Below the pieces are notes generated by a model that was not told where the DNA came from, made no database searches, and saw nothing but the letters and a program-made list of their open reading frames with translations. This document shows, piece after piece, positions 1 through 8,705 of a stretch of 64,000 nt of DNA. Each line of letters starts with the position of its first letter. Within the stretch, counting starts at the first letter, position 1. The position numbers and the translations under genes were made by a program. The DNA comes from Plectosphaerella cucumerina (lineage: Eukaryota; Ascomycota; Sordariomycetes; Glomerellales; Plectosphaerellaceae): the NCBI GenBank assembly GCA_020746995.1, contig JAGPXD010000006.1, positions 2,232,001 to 2,296,000 of the forward strand, read 5' to 3'.

Positions 1-210
1 AACCAAAAAAACGACACAACGTTCTGTGCGTGATGCTTGATATTCGGGGGAAGAGCTTGGCGTAAGAGGCGAAGCAAAGCAGCAGACGAAGCACAACAGT
101 TTCTGCCTCGACATAAATGCTGGAGAAGCGCTTCTGTCTTTTGATATCTACGCTCGCTTCACAAGCCCCATGCAACTCCTCCATCCCTCCAGGGTATCTC
201 CGCCCCTCCC
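1..210. other. 3' flank of SDO1, no gene seen
   Basis: This is the downstream flank of the SDO1-type gene, whose stop codon is at position 211. It is moderately A+T-rich and pyrimidine-patterned. I see no open frame worth calling. The real 3' untranslated region and polyadenylation site of the neighbouring gene probably lie here, but no clear AATAAA-type signal can be assigned by eye. Confidence 0.5.
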
Positions 211-1182
211 TCACATATCATCCTGATGCGTAACCGCCATCTCCAACATCTCCACCCTTCCCTGCCCCTTCGTCTCATTGCCAATAAAGTCACCCAGCGC
301 CTTGAACGCACCCGGCTCAACAAACCCAATAACCTCCCACTCGGACCCCACGACATCCTGGTTCTCCACCTCCTCGATATACCCCAGGATGCGATCCTTG
401 ACCGTGCCGGGCTGCGCCTTCTGTCCACCGCTGCCGCCCTCGCCCTCCTCCTCCTTGGGCGCCTTGGCCGCCTGCTTGAGCACACCCGTCGGGCAGGTGA
501 CGCGCAGCTTCATCCGCGCCCTCTGCACGGGAATGGGCTGCTTCGCGATAAGCGCCTTCATGGCCTCGAGGGCCTGGCTCTTGGCCGACTTTGTCGTCGT
601 CACGCCCGTCCACACGGCCTCCTTGGCCGGCCGCGCCTTGGCCTCGCCCTCCTCGCCCGCCGCCGGCGTGCCCGCTCCGCTTCCCGCGCCACTGGCGCCG
701 CCGCCTCCTCCTCCGGTCTTGGCCTTCTCCTCCCTCTCCATGTGCGCCGCCGAGCTGAGAATATCGAGCGCCTTCTCGATCATGCCGCGGGTGTAGACTC
801 TCTTCGTGCGTGGGTCGACCAGTTTCGACGCGACGATGGAGATGACCTCATTCTGCACTCGTTCCAGCTGCGCCGCTCGTTCCTTTTCGCCGACTTGCAG
901 TTCGCCCTTTTTCAGAATCTCGAGCACAATGTCGTCGGTGCTCTTGCCCTTGCCAAAGGCCTTCTCCAGGTCCTCCTTGGGCGCCGTCTGGCCCTTGCTG
1001 ACGTTCAGGAACACCTGGGGGATCTGGAGCACGTTGTCGAGGTCCGTCTCGATGCCGGAGCGGTACTCGAGGACCTTGTTTTTGTAGCACGCAATCTCGA
1101 AGCGCTTCTTGCCCTTCTTCAGCCTCACGAGCGACACGTTTGTGAGCTTGATCTGGTTGGAGGGGAGGTTGATTCGCGACAT
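211..1182 (-). CDS. SDO1: Ribosome maturation protein SDO1 (SBDS family)
   Basis: This intron-less gene encodes 323 residues. The family works in the cytoplasm with the GTPase EFL1 to release the anti-association factor eIF6/Tif6 from late 60S subunits. The N-terminal FYSH domain is recognisable from about residue 10 to 95, with NVSLVRLKKGKKRFEIACYKN near the start and the KAFG and DDIVLEILKKGE blocks after it. A helical middle domain follows (VDPRTKRVYTRGMIEKAL), then the C-terminal domain with IPVQRARMKLRVTCP. The protein is about 70 residues longer than the roughly 250-residue yeast and human proteins. The extra length sits in a Gly/Ala-rich linker at about residues 157-180, a following lysine/alanine-rich stretch, and an acidic insert near 241-262. 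The ATG at 1182 immediately precedes the conserved SRINLPSNQIKLTNV opening, so the start is well supported. Confidence 0.96.
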   Translation of the reverse strand: MSRINLPSNQIKLTNVSLVRLKKGKKRFEIACYKNKVLEYRSGIETDLDNVLQIPQVFLNVSKGQTAPKEDLEKAFGKGKSTDDIVLEILKKGELQVGEKERAAQLERVQNEVISIVASKLVDPRTKRVYTRGMIEKALDILSSAAHMEREEKAKTGGGGGGASGAGSGAGTPAAGEEGEAKARPAKEAVWTGVTTTKSAKSQALEAMKALIAKQPIPVQRARMKLRVTCPTGVLKQAAKAPKEEEGEGGSGGQKAQPGTVKDRILGYIEEVENQDVVGSEWEVIGFVEPGAFKALGDFIGNETKGQGRVEMLEMAVTHQDDM

Positions 1183-1728
1183 GCTGGGCGGTGACTGGCA
1201 GCGACTTGACAGAGTTCAGTTTTGGGTATTGGTGCTCGCTTTTCTTGTGAAATCGACTGGAAAGACGCTGCTGGCTATGTTGAGATGAAGTTTGGTCGAA
1301 AGAGAGCAGCTCGTGTATGTTTCTGGTGAGCAGACTCAGACTGAGTGTGACTTTTTGCGGCGCGGGGGAGGGGCAGAAATATCACACTCTGACGTCGGCC
1401 AGCGGGTAAATGTGGTGACTAATACGGTGACCCCTCAAAGCTCCACCATCACAGGCACCCGCTCCAACCTGCTCGAAGGTCATCCCGTGGGTAGATCAAG
1501 CTGGGCGCATTTTCTTAGGTCACAGGGAGTTCGCTAATATAATTCAATTACTGTTCAATTCAAGCATCGTGTGTACCATTCTACGCCGCACAGACAAGTA
1601 ACGAAATCCTCCGCAAATGGCCACGACAAGCAGTAGCGCGCTGTGTCAATCTGACCTCGTGCCCATGCTATGCATAGTGTTACAGTCAAAACACTGACAT
1701 TAACCACTCCACCCTCTCAGGCACGCAC
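1183..1728. other. Intergenic: SDO1 promoter and carboxypeptidase terminator
   Basis: This 546-bp interval separates two minus-strand genes. It must hold the SDO1 promoter next to 1183 and the 3' untranslated region of the carboxypeptidase gene next to 1728. An A+T-rich patch lies at about 1533-1572. The small plus-strand frame in the middle has no recognisable protein features and I do not call it. Confidence 0.5.
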
Positions 1729-3416
1729 TTAAGCGAACCACTCGCCGCTGAGCCAGCGGTTGAAGAAGTCCGAGGACGCCTCAGGCTGGTCCATGGGGAC
1801 CATGTGGCCGGCGCCGTAGATGCGCATGAAGGTGAAGTTGCCGCTGCTCTTGACCTTGCCGTAGTCGTCGGCCTTCTTGTCGCCGCCGACCTTGAGGCCC
1901 TCGAGCTCAGCCTTGTTGAAGCCCTTCTGACCGGGCCACTCCAGAGCCTCGGTCCAGGCCTGGTTGCCGAGCCAGTTGCAGATGTAGTCGGCGTCACCGG
2001 CGTAGATGAGGACGGGGATCTTCTCGAGGAGGCTGGGGACCAGGCGGTGGAAGGGCTGGAACCAGTCGCCGGCGAAGAGGAAGTTGCGGTTGATGTCGAA
2101 GTTGCAGCTCTCGTAGTTGGAGACCTCAGCACCGAGGGCGGAGATGACGTCCTCCTGGTTCAGGTAGTCGCTGATCCAGCCGAGGGCCGAGTAGCAGAGG
2201 TTGCTGCTGTCCTCGCACTTGCCGCGAATGTCGTAGACGTTCTGGCCGGTGCGCTGGTAGGGGCCGATGAGGGCGTTGTTGCAGTAGATAGAGGCGGGGA
2301 CGCACGACCAGACGCTGCCGGACTCGTAGCAGTTCTTGATCATGCTCTGGCAGCGGGGGAGGGCGTTGTCCATGGACTGGCACTCGCCCTCGCTGAGAAC
2401 GGCAGGGTAGCCACCATCACCGCAGGCCATGGGGCGGTACTGAGCGTACTGGGTGAAGCCGTCGGTGAGACCGTTGCCGACGAGGATCGACTTGAGGTTG
2501 ATGTTGCGGTTCTTGTGGGAGAGAATCTCGGAGGCGAAGACGGGGATGTAGTGGCCAGCGTACGACTCGCCAGCAATGTGGAAGTCCTGCTTGGCGTACT
2601 CGGGGAACTGGTGGAAGAAGAGAGACAGAAGAGCGTAGACGTCCTTGCCGGCGGCCACGGTGTTGGAGACGGGAGAGCCCGAGTAGGAGTAGCCGACGTT
2701 GACGGGTTGGTCAAGGAAGATGACCGAGGCGTTGTTGTTCCAAGACCACTCGTTGTTGACAATCTTGAGCTTCTTGTCGATGCTGGCGGGGCCGAGCTCC
2801 ATGAAGAGACCGGTCAGGGACGAGCAGCCGGGGCCGCCGTTGAGCCAGAGGACGACGGGGTCGTTCTTGGGGTCGTTGCGCGACTCGAAGAACCCTGGGT
2901 GCGTGTTAGTCATGTGGTGTGATGAGAAGGGACGAGATGATGCCTACAGTAGAACAGGTGCTTGTCCTCCTCCTCGTCATCGAGGTAGCCGCTGTACTGC
3001 TTAACCTTGTCGACGCCGAGCTTGGAGGGGTCTACGCTCTTCGCACGGAGGTTGTAGTTGTCGAGGCGACCACCGATCTCGCGGTGCTTCTCGCCGTTGG
3101 TCTCGGCCCACATGCCCTGAACGTCGGCGCCCTTAACCACATGGTCCCAGTGGGAGTCAGGCCTGCGGGTGTGGGGCTTGGGCGGGATGGGGGCGCTCTT
3201 CTTGAAGGCCTCGACGGCCTCGGGGGCGAGCATGGTGAGCTCGTCCCAGACAGCCTTGGCCTCGGAGGTCATGTCGCTGAACTTATCACCGAAGGCGTCC
3301 ATCCAGGACTGGCCTGCAACCTTGATGGACTCGAAGCGGTCGCCACCGAGGACCTGCTGGTCCATGCCGGCGACGGCGGTGGCGCCGATCAGCAGCGCGG
3401 AGGTTGACAGCTTCAT
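1729..3416 (-). CDS. cpyA: Vacuolar serine carboxypeptidase Y (CPY)
   Basis: Two exons, 2948-3416 and 1729-2894, are joined across a 53-bp intron (2895-2947, GTAGGC donor, CTAAC branch, CAG acceptor). They give 544 residues, the usual length for Pezizomycotina CPY. The enzyme is an S10-family exopeptidase of the vacuole that removes C-terminal residues. The protein opens with a signal peptide ([17 protein letters not shown]), followed by a propeptide of about 125 residues. Catalytic landmarks are the oxyanion-region block [21 protein letters not shown] with the nucleophilic Ser near 267, the [14 protein letters not shown] block carrying the Asp near 457-459, and [11 protein letters not shown] with the His near 520. 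The splice restores WFFESRNDP, a conserved CPY stretch that the unspliced frame interrupts. It is divergent from the CFIm25 gene and shares an upstream region of about 1.2 kb with it. Confidence 0.96.
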
Positions 3417-4585
3417 GATGGGTGATGCGATGAACTGATGATGGGGGGGAGGGAAGGATGTGGGATGAGAGGAGAAGTTGTTGGAGAAGAGAAGATGGGG
3501 GATGGAGGAAGAAGAGGAGGTGTGAGGCAGGCAGCGGGAGGGAGCTTGGGCTTGGGGCGGCTGGATGACGACGGCTGCGGGACTTTGACTTTGGGCTCGA
3601 TGCTGAGTGAGGTACAGGTACCAGGTAAACGGGGAAACGAAGGGGCGCTGGAGCGGCTGCGACAGGAACCAGGCACCAAACGCATGCAGTGTCGCAGTGT
3701 CGCATGACGCCGTCCTTCTCCGCTTCGGGGAGGCTTGGCCACCAATCGGGGCGCAGGATCCCGCAGGGTTGCTGGGGTTGCCGTGGAGGCGCCCGCATTT
3801 TGGGCGTTGATAAGGCGACAGATAAGGCGAGGGGAGCCTGGCCAGGCGTTGGGGGCGAGCAGGGAAGCTCGAGCTCTGCCGCTTCCCTGGAAACAGCCTG
3901 CCCGAGCTCCAGGTTCGCGCCAGCTCCGAAGCTCGGCTCCCGCAGGATGCACGACTCGGAGGGGCGTGACGCTTACAAGTTAGATAATGTGATCACGAGG
4001 AGCGGCCGAGTCAGGGTGGTCCTTGTACAGCTGGGATGAACGACTCTAGGAATGTATTTATTGAGAAGAGCCTGGATGTAGTTGTCCAGACAGCTGATGT
4101 CGAGCCCTGCATCTGAATGTGTGAGAGTGCGATGGTGGTTGTCAATCAGCTCACGTCTTCTGGTGCAGAATGGAAGAGCAAGCCCGCCGTTGTCAGGCAT
4201 CCAAGCAATGTATCCGACTTCTCCCGCATGTCAAAGAACATCACATTCTTAGTTCACCTTAGAAACCCAGTATTTCCTATGCACTTCTTCTTTTCTCCCA
4301 CATGTGCACCAACTGCTTGCATCCGATTCCAGAGTCTGATGGTAGAGCTACCTGCCAACCCGGTCTCGAGCCCGTGCTCACCGCCTGCCAAATAAGGATG
4401 AACCCAAGTGTGGGACGAGCGTGAAGCTCGGACTTTGTCTACAGTGTGTGACCCTGAACGCCTGAACGCTGCTGCATCCCCTGGCCAGGCTTCGCCGCTT
4501 CACCAACAATTGAACCCAACTCACCCCGATTGCCGTCGCGCATTCTACCCCGACACCCCCAAACACCCCTCGCCGACCGCCCACC
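3417..4585. promoter_or_regulatory. Divergent promoter region, CPY / CFIm25
   Basis: This 1.17-kb region lies between two divergently transcribed genes and must carry both promoters and 5' leaders. The last 50 bases before the CFIm25 ATG are strongly C-rich, as is common in fungal leaders. A CCAAT pentamer occurs near 3742. The short frames in the region overlap on both strands without protein-like composition and are not called. Confidence 0.5.
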
Positions 4586-5467
4586 ATGTCGACAATCACC
4601 ATCGAGGCCCTCCAGTCCTCCAACCAGCCCATCCTCCCCCTCGACTTCAACGGCAACCAGCCCAAGACGATCCGCCTCTTCCCCCTCTCCAACTACACCT
4701 TTGGCGTCAAGGAGACGCAGCCCGAGGAAGACCCGTCGGTGCTCGCGCGCCTTAAGAGGCTGGAGGAGCACTACGCCCAGCATGGCATGCGACGCACCTG
4801 CGAGGGCATCCTCGTCTGCCACGAGCACAACCACCCGCACATCCTGATGCTGCAGATCGCAAACGCCTTCTTCAAGCTCCCCGGCGACTATCTCCGGCCT
4901 GAGGACGACGAGTCCGAGGGCTTCAAGGCCCGGCTTGACGAGCGCCTCGCTCCCGTGGGCCGCATCGGCGAGGGCGAGGAGCGTGGCGACTGGCAGATTG
5001 GCGACTGTCTGGCCCAGTGGTGGCGGCCCAACTTTGAGACGTTCATGTACCCCTTCATCCCCGCCCACGTCACCCGGCCAAAGGAGTGCAAGAAGCTGTA
5101 CTTTATCCAGCTCCCAGAGAGCAGTGAGTCTCTATCTATGCCCTTAAATTTTACCCAGAAGGTTCCTAACCATGTGCTTTGCCCAGAGGTCCTCAGCGTC
5201 CCGAAGAACATGAAGCTGCTCGCCGTCCCGCTGTTCGAGCTCTACGACAACACGGCCCGCTACGGCCCCCAGCTCTCGGCGATCCCCCACCTCCTGAGCA
5301 GGTACAACTTTGAATTCGTCGACGAGAACGGCACCGTCGTCGCCAACACCCCCGGCGGCGGGCCCGCGGAGGGTTACGTGCCGTCGGTCAAGATCATCGC
5401 GGGCGGCAACGACGACAAGATGGACGAGGACGACGGCAGGGACGATGAGCCGACGGATCAGCAATAG
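4586..5467 (+). CDS. Cleavage factor I 25 kDa subunit (CFIm25 / NUDT21 / CPSF5)
   Basis: Exons 4586-5123 and 5187-5467 flank a 63-bp intron (5124-5186) with donor GTGAGT, branch CCTAAC and acceptor CAG. The spliced product is 272 residues. The family is a Nudix-fold protein that has lost hydrolase activity; it binds UGUA in pre-mRNA as a dimer in nuclear cleavage factor I and influences poly(A) site choice. Recognisable blocks are IRLFPLSNYTFGVKE near the N terminus, RLEEHYAQHGMRRTCEGILVC, HPHILMLQ, FFKLPGD, DWQIGDCLAQWWRPNFE and MYPFIPAHVTRPKECKKL, followed after splicing by SKVLSVPKNMKLLAVPLFELYDN. The last 25 residues are acidic and fungal-specific, making it longer than the 227-residue human protein. 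The intron is a multiple of three with no stop, so retention would add 21 residues. Confidence 0.95.
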   Translation: MSTITIEALQSSNQPILPLDFNGNQPKTIRLFPLSNYTFGVKETQPEEDPSVLARLKRLEEHYAQHGMRRTCEGILVCHEHNHPHILMLQIANAFFKLPGDYLRPEDDESEGFKARLDERLAPVGRIGEGEERGDWQIGDCLAQWWRPNFETFMYPFIPAHVTRPKECKKLYFIQLPESSESLSMPLNFTQKVPNHVLCPEVLSVPKNMKLLAVPLFELYDNTARYGPQLSAIPHLLSRYNFEFVDENGTVVANTPGGGPAEGYVPSVKIIAGGNDDKMDEDDGRDDEPTDQQ

Positions 5468-5710
5468 ACGGAGCACACACGCATACGGCAGCGGACAAAT
5501 TCATGGAACAGGCGTTTGGCGCAGAGGGGGGCACAAAAGGAAGACATGACACGCCCCTGGTCTTTGGGGGGATTGCTGCGGGACAGATGGCTGCGCATCA
5601 CTGGCAGGTCGCATTTAGCAAGAATTGATGTTTCTCCCGTTGTGTCAGGGTTATCCTATGGGTGGTCCGTGGTCACATGGTCTTCAGAGTCTCTCCTGGT
5701 CTAGGTGCCG

Positions 5711-6399
5711 TCAGGCCTTTTGGCCTTGGATGGTGGCCATGACCCGGCGCGTGTGCTTATCGGCACGGAACTCGAGGTACCAGATGCCCTGCCAAGTTCC
5801 CGTTGCCTGTCTGGAGTCAGACGCTGGTCGATAGAGTGTGAGGGCGGGGGACTCACCAGCTTCCCGTCCTTGATGGGGACTGTGACGCTCGCACCAACGA
5901 GGGCGCTCTTGATGTGCGCCGGCATGTCGTCAGGCCCCTCAGCATCATGACGGTAGAGAGCCTCGCCCTTGGGACCATATTCGGGAGCGATACGGTCAAG
6001 GGCGTCGCTCATGTCCTCGCGCACATCGCTGTCCCAGTTCTCATTGAGACTCAGACCGCAGCTGGTGTGCTGCATGAACAGGTGCAGGATGCCGACCTTG
6101 TACTCCCTGATCTCGGGGATGGCCGATGTGATCTCGTTGGTGATGAGGTAGGAGCCGCGCGACTTGGCGGGCAGCGAGAACTGCTTCTGGGTCCAGACGG
6201 TGGCCATGGCTGCTGCTGTTGGCGGGGTACTGGCGGCGCGATGGCGGGGGGAGACGGGGTCGGGGGTGGGAAGCCCGAGGAGGCTCAAGGGCAGGGTCCA
6301 GAGCTTGTGGAAGAGGCCGGGGAAGAGGCAGGCGATGAGGAGGGCGAAGAGGAGGAGTGTGGTGGTTGAGGTCTGGTAGGATTGGCGAGGTGATGGCAT
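5711..6399 (-). CDS. YjbQ/UPF0047-family protein with hydrophobic N-terminal extension
   Basis: Exons 5857-6399 and 5711-5806 flank a 50-bp intron (5807-5856, GTGAGT donor, CAG acceptor). The spliced protein has 212 residues. The UPF0047/YjbQ core (about residues 65-212) is clear: WTQKQFSLP, SRGSYLITNEI, HLFMQHTSCGLSLNEN, then after splicing DGKLATGTWQGIWYLEFR. Bacterial members have been linked to a weak thiamine-phosphate synthase activity, but the true reaction is unsettled. The first in-frame ATG (6399) adds about 64 residues with a hydrophobic segment near 14-43, possibly a membrane anchor or organellar signal. A second ATG at 6207 (Met65) has a better initiation context and would give the plain core of about 148 residues. 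Which start is used cannot be decided from sequence alone. The intron is needed: read-through loses the conserved tail. Confidence 0.85.
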
Positions 6400-6890
6400 G
6401 TTCAGAGAGGAAGAGTTCGAGCTCGAGGTTGATGAGCGACCAGCAGAACGGCGAATGATGTCAGGCTGATTTGTGAGGTGGGGCAACTGTCGAAGCTGTC
6501 CACCACGCCAACTTCAGTGAGAAGACTGCGTTTAGAAAAGAAGAGCGACTCGGGGAAACTTTTCTGGTATTGGAATTCTTGATGGACTATGTTCGGTGGA
6601 AGTTGAAAAGTCCAAAGCTTGGGGTCCAGCAGTGGAAGCCCACATCCTTCCTTCAAGTTCTCACCTCGACGGAGTACTACCATGTCATTACTTGAAAATG
6701 CAAACCCCCGACCACAAAACTCCTAAATGAGCACATTTCGAGGATGATCCGAGCACCAATTCACTATTAGACAATATTTCATAGACCTACTCACAGCTGC
6801 ATATCATCAATCTGCCATCAGCAGTTGCGGCACTGCACAAGCACCCGACGGACGCATGGACATGGCGCGCCATGAACAGCATCCAAAGCA
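6400..6890. other. Intergenic: YjbQ promoter and F-box gene terminator
   Basis: This 491-bp interval lies between two minus-strand genes. The open frame of the YjbQ gene continues upstream to about 6486, but only with a TTG codon and no ATG, so I treat it as leader. The rest is A+T-richer than its surroundings and holds no gene that I can support. Confidence 0.45.
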
Positions 6891-8309
6891 TCATAAACGA
6901 CCAGAAGCAACCAGCAGAGCCTGGTAAATCTGCCAGTCACCCCTCCGAGTCATCGCGTTCGACCCGCTCCATTCCTTCCCTTCCCGAAACTCAACGCCAC
7001 TGCCCTCCATCACAGACATGATCCCGTCGACATTCCCGCCCAGGTGCTCAGCATTGGCAAGGTCAAACCACCGCAGCGAAGGGAACCGCTCGGCCGCCAC
7101 GAAGGCCAGGTGTTCCAAGCACGGCAGCAGCGCGTCCGCCGTCTCAGTTCCCGGGCCGTGGTAGAAGCGGACGGTCCGGATCGAGCGCGGCAACAGGTCC
7201 GCGAAGACGGTCCTGCCCGGCACGTGCGCGGGGAACACGACAGGCTGCCCGTTGACGATCCTGCCTGTGTGAGGATCGCTGTGGGGGAAGATGGACATGT
7301 AGTCGAAGTCGAGGTGCTCCAGCTTGGTGAGCCCGGCGAGGGATGACCACAGGTCGGGGCTCTCGACGCGGTCTTCCGTCACCCCTTCCGTGAGATGGAC
7401 GGTGAGCGACTTCAAGCCCGGCGCGCAGCGGACTAGGACGTCCTGCATCTCGCGGGGGGTCAGGTGGGACTCGAAGGAGACGCAGGCGTCCCCGGCGGTG
7501 AGCTCGAATGTTTCGAGACGCGGCATGGTGCGGATGATGGGCTCCAGCGCCCCCGGCTCGATGCTGCTATGGCCGAGGGCCAGCCTCGTGAGGTATTTGA
7601 ACCTGGGGGAGATGTCGGGAGGCGAGACGAGGGCGTGACACAGGAGCGATGCCAGTTTGGGCGCCACGTCGGGAAGGCGAGAGATCCGGTCCATACCCCA
7701 GCCATTCTCGGTATCCAGAAAGTTCACCCGCATGTGGCGAAGGTCGATCAGTCCTCGATCCCCAACCATGGTGAAGAACGGGCCATCATACCCCAGGCTT
7801 ATCTCCAGATGGGTGACGGCGGGACACAGGGAGATGAGAAAGTCGGCAAAGCCGCCGCCATCCTCTTCCTCCCACTCCCCCTCCCACTGCTCATCGAGAA
7901 CGGCATCCTGGCCGAAGACGCCGTCCTTGCGGTCCCGGACCATGGCCTCAAAAGCGGCCAGGACGACGTCGCCGCCGGGCATGGCCTCGAACACGTCGGG
8001 GGACGTGAACTTCTCCTCGACCCTGATCGAGCGGACGTGCAGGGCGAGATCGGGACGCTCGACGAGGGTGCGCATCAGCAGGGTGGTTTTGCCGACGGGC
8101 TCGTGGTAGAGGTGCGGCGTGGCGAGGACGTTGAGCTGTCTCGAGGTGCGCGCTAGGGCGAAGAGGGCGGCCTGGCGAATGTACAGGCTGATGCCCCTGT
8201 CTCCTTCGCCGCAGGGGGAATGTAGGCCCGGGTCGAGGCAATGCATGCAGAGGGCGTCGAGGACCATCATGATGGTCTCGGTTGGGAGGTCGAGCAGGCT
8301 GAGGGGCAT
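6891..8309 (-). CDS. F-box domain protein
   Basis: This single exon encodes 472 residues. Residues about 3-65 form an F-box-like domain: LSLLDLPTETIMMVLDAL, then ALFALARTSRQLNVLATPHLYHEP, the usual fungal F-box ending. F-box proteins bind Skp1 and present substrates to SCF ubiquitin ligases. The rest of the protein has the irregular leucine-rich pattern common behind fungal F-boxes (for example LKSLTVHL and LTKLEHLDFDYM), a likely substrate-recognition surface. An insert of about 15 residues (HCLDPGLHSPCGEGD) sits inside the F-box between its first and second helices. The substrate is unknown and I cannot assign an orthologue. The ATG at 8309 sits directly before the F-box. No intron is needed. 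Confidence 0.85.
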   Translation of the reverse strand: MPLSLLDLPTETIMMVLDALCMHCLDPGLHSPCGEGDRGISLYIRQAALFALARTSRQLNVLATPHLYHEPVGKTTLLMRTLVERPDLALHVRSIRVEEKFTSPDVFEAMPGGDVVLAAFEAMVRDRKDGVFGQDAVLDEQWEGEWEEEDGGGFADFLISLCPAVTHLEISLGYDGPFFTMVGDRGLIDLRHMRVNFLDTENGWGMDRISRLPDVAPKLASLLCHALVSPPDISPRFKYLTRLALGHSSIEPGALEPIIRTMPRLETFELTAGDACVSFESHLTPREMQDVLVRCAPGLKSLTVHLTEGVTEDRVESPDLWSSLAGLTKLEHLDFDYMSIFPHSDPHTGRIVNGQPVVFPAHVPGRTVFADLLPRSIRTVRFYHGPGTETADALLPCLEHLAFVAAERFPSLRWFDLANAEHLGGNVDGIMSVMEGSGVEFREGKEWSGSNAMTRRGDWQIYQALLVASGRL

Positions 8310-8705
8310 GGTGGCGGCAGGGGGTTACGGTCTGAGAAGAAAGGGGGTGTTGGTGTCGCTCAAGGACGGGCCGTCCACTGGTGTCATGTCGAGGCGGTCA
8401 TCTTTATGTTTGTTGTCAAGTCAGATTTGCGGAAAGGGGCGGTCCTTTTGCGCAGGCAGCAGGGAGCAGCCTGGGGAATCGTGCGGTTGGTGCAGCGGCC
8501 GTTGATGCATTCAGTGCCGGGTCCGGCACCGAATCTCACTCGGCCGAGTCAGTTGGAGAGTGGTAAAGACGGATGAACCTCCTGCAACCTCGACTGTTGA
8601 GAGAGGGAAGTGTTGTTGAGGTGCATACTACCTCCGCTTGCTTGCTACCAGAAAGCTTCATCCATCATTACACAATGGTACACTATCCACCAGCCAACCA
8701 GCCCT
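8310..8705. other. Intergenic: F-box gene promoter and FAO terminator
   Basis: This interval of 396 bp is between two minus-strand genes. It contains the promoter and leader of the F-box gene and the short 3' flank of the fatty alcohol oxidase gene. I see no additional gene or repeat in it. Confidence 0.45.

Noticed and set aside
1804..2922. Long plus-strand frame of 372 codons opposite carboxypeptidase Y
   Set aside because: It is an antisense shadow, rich in Val/Ala/Gly/Asp, created by G+C-biased third positions of the real gene; no motifs.
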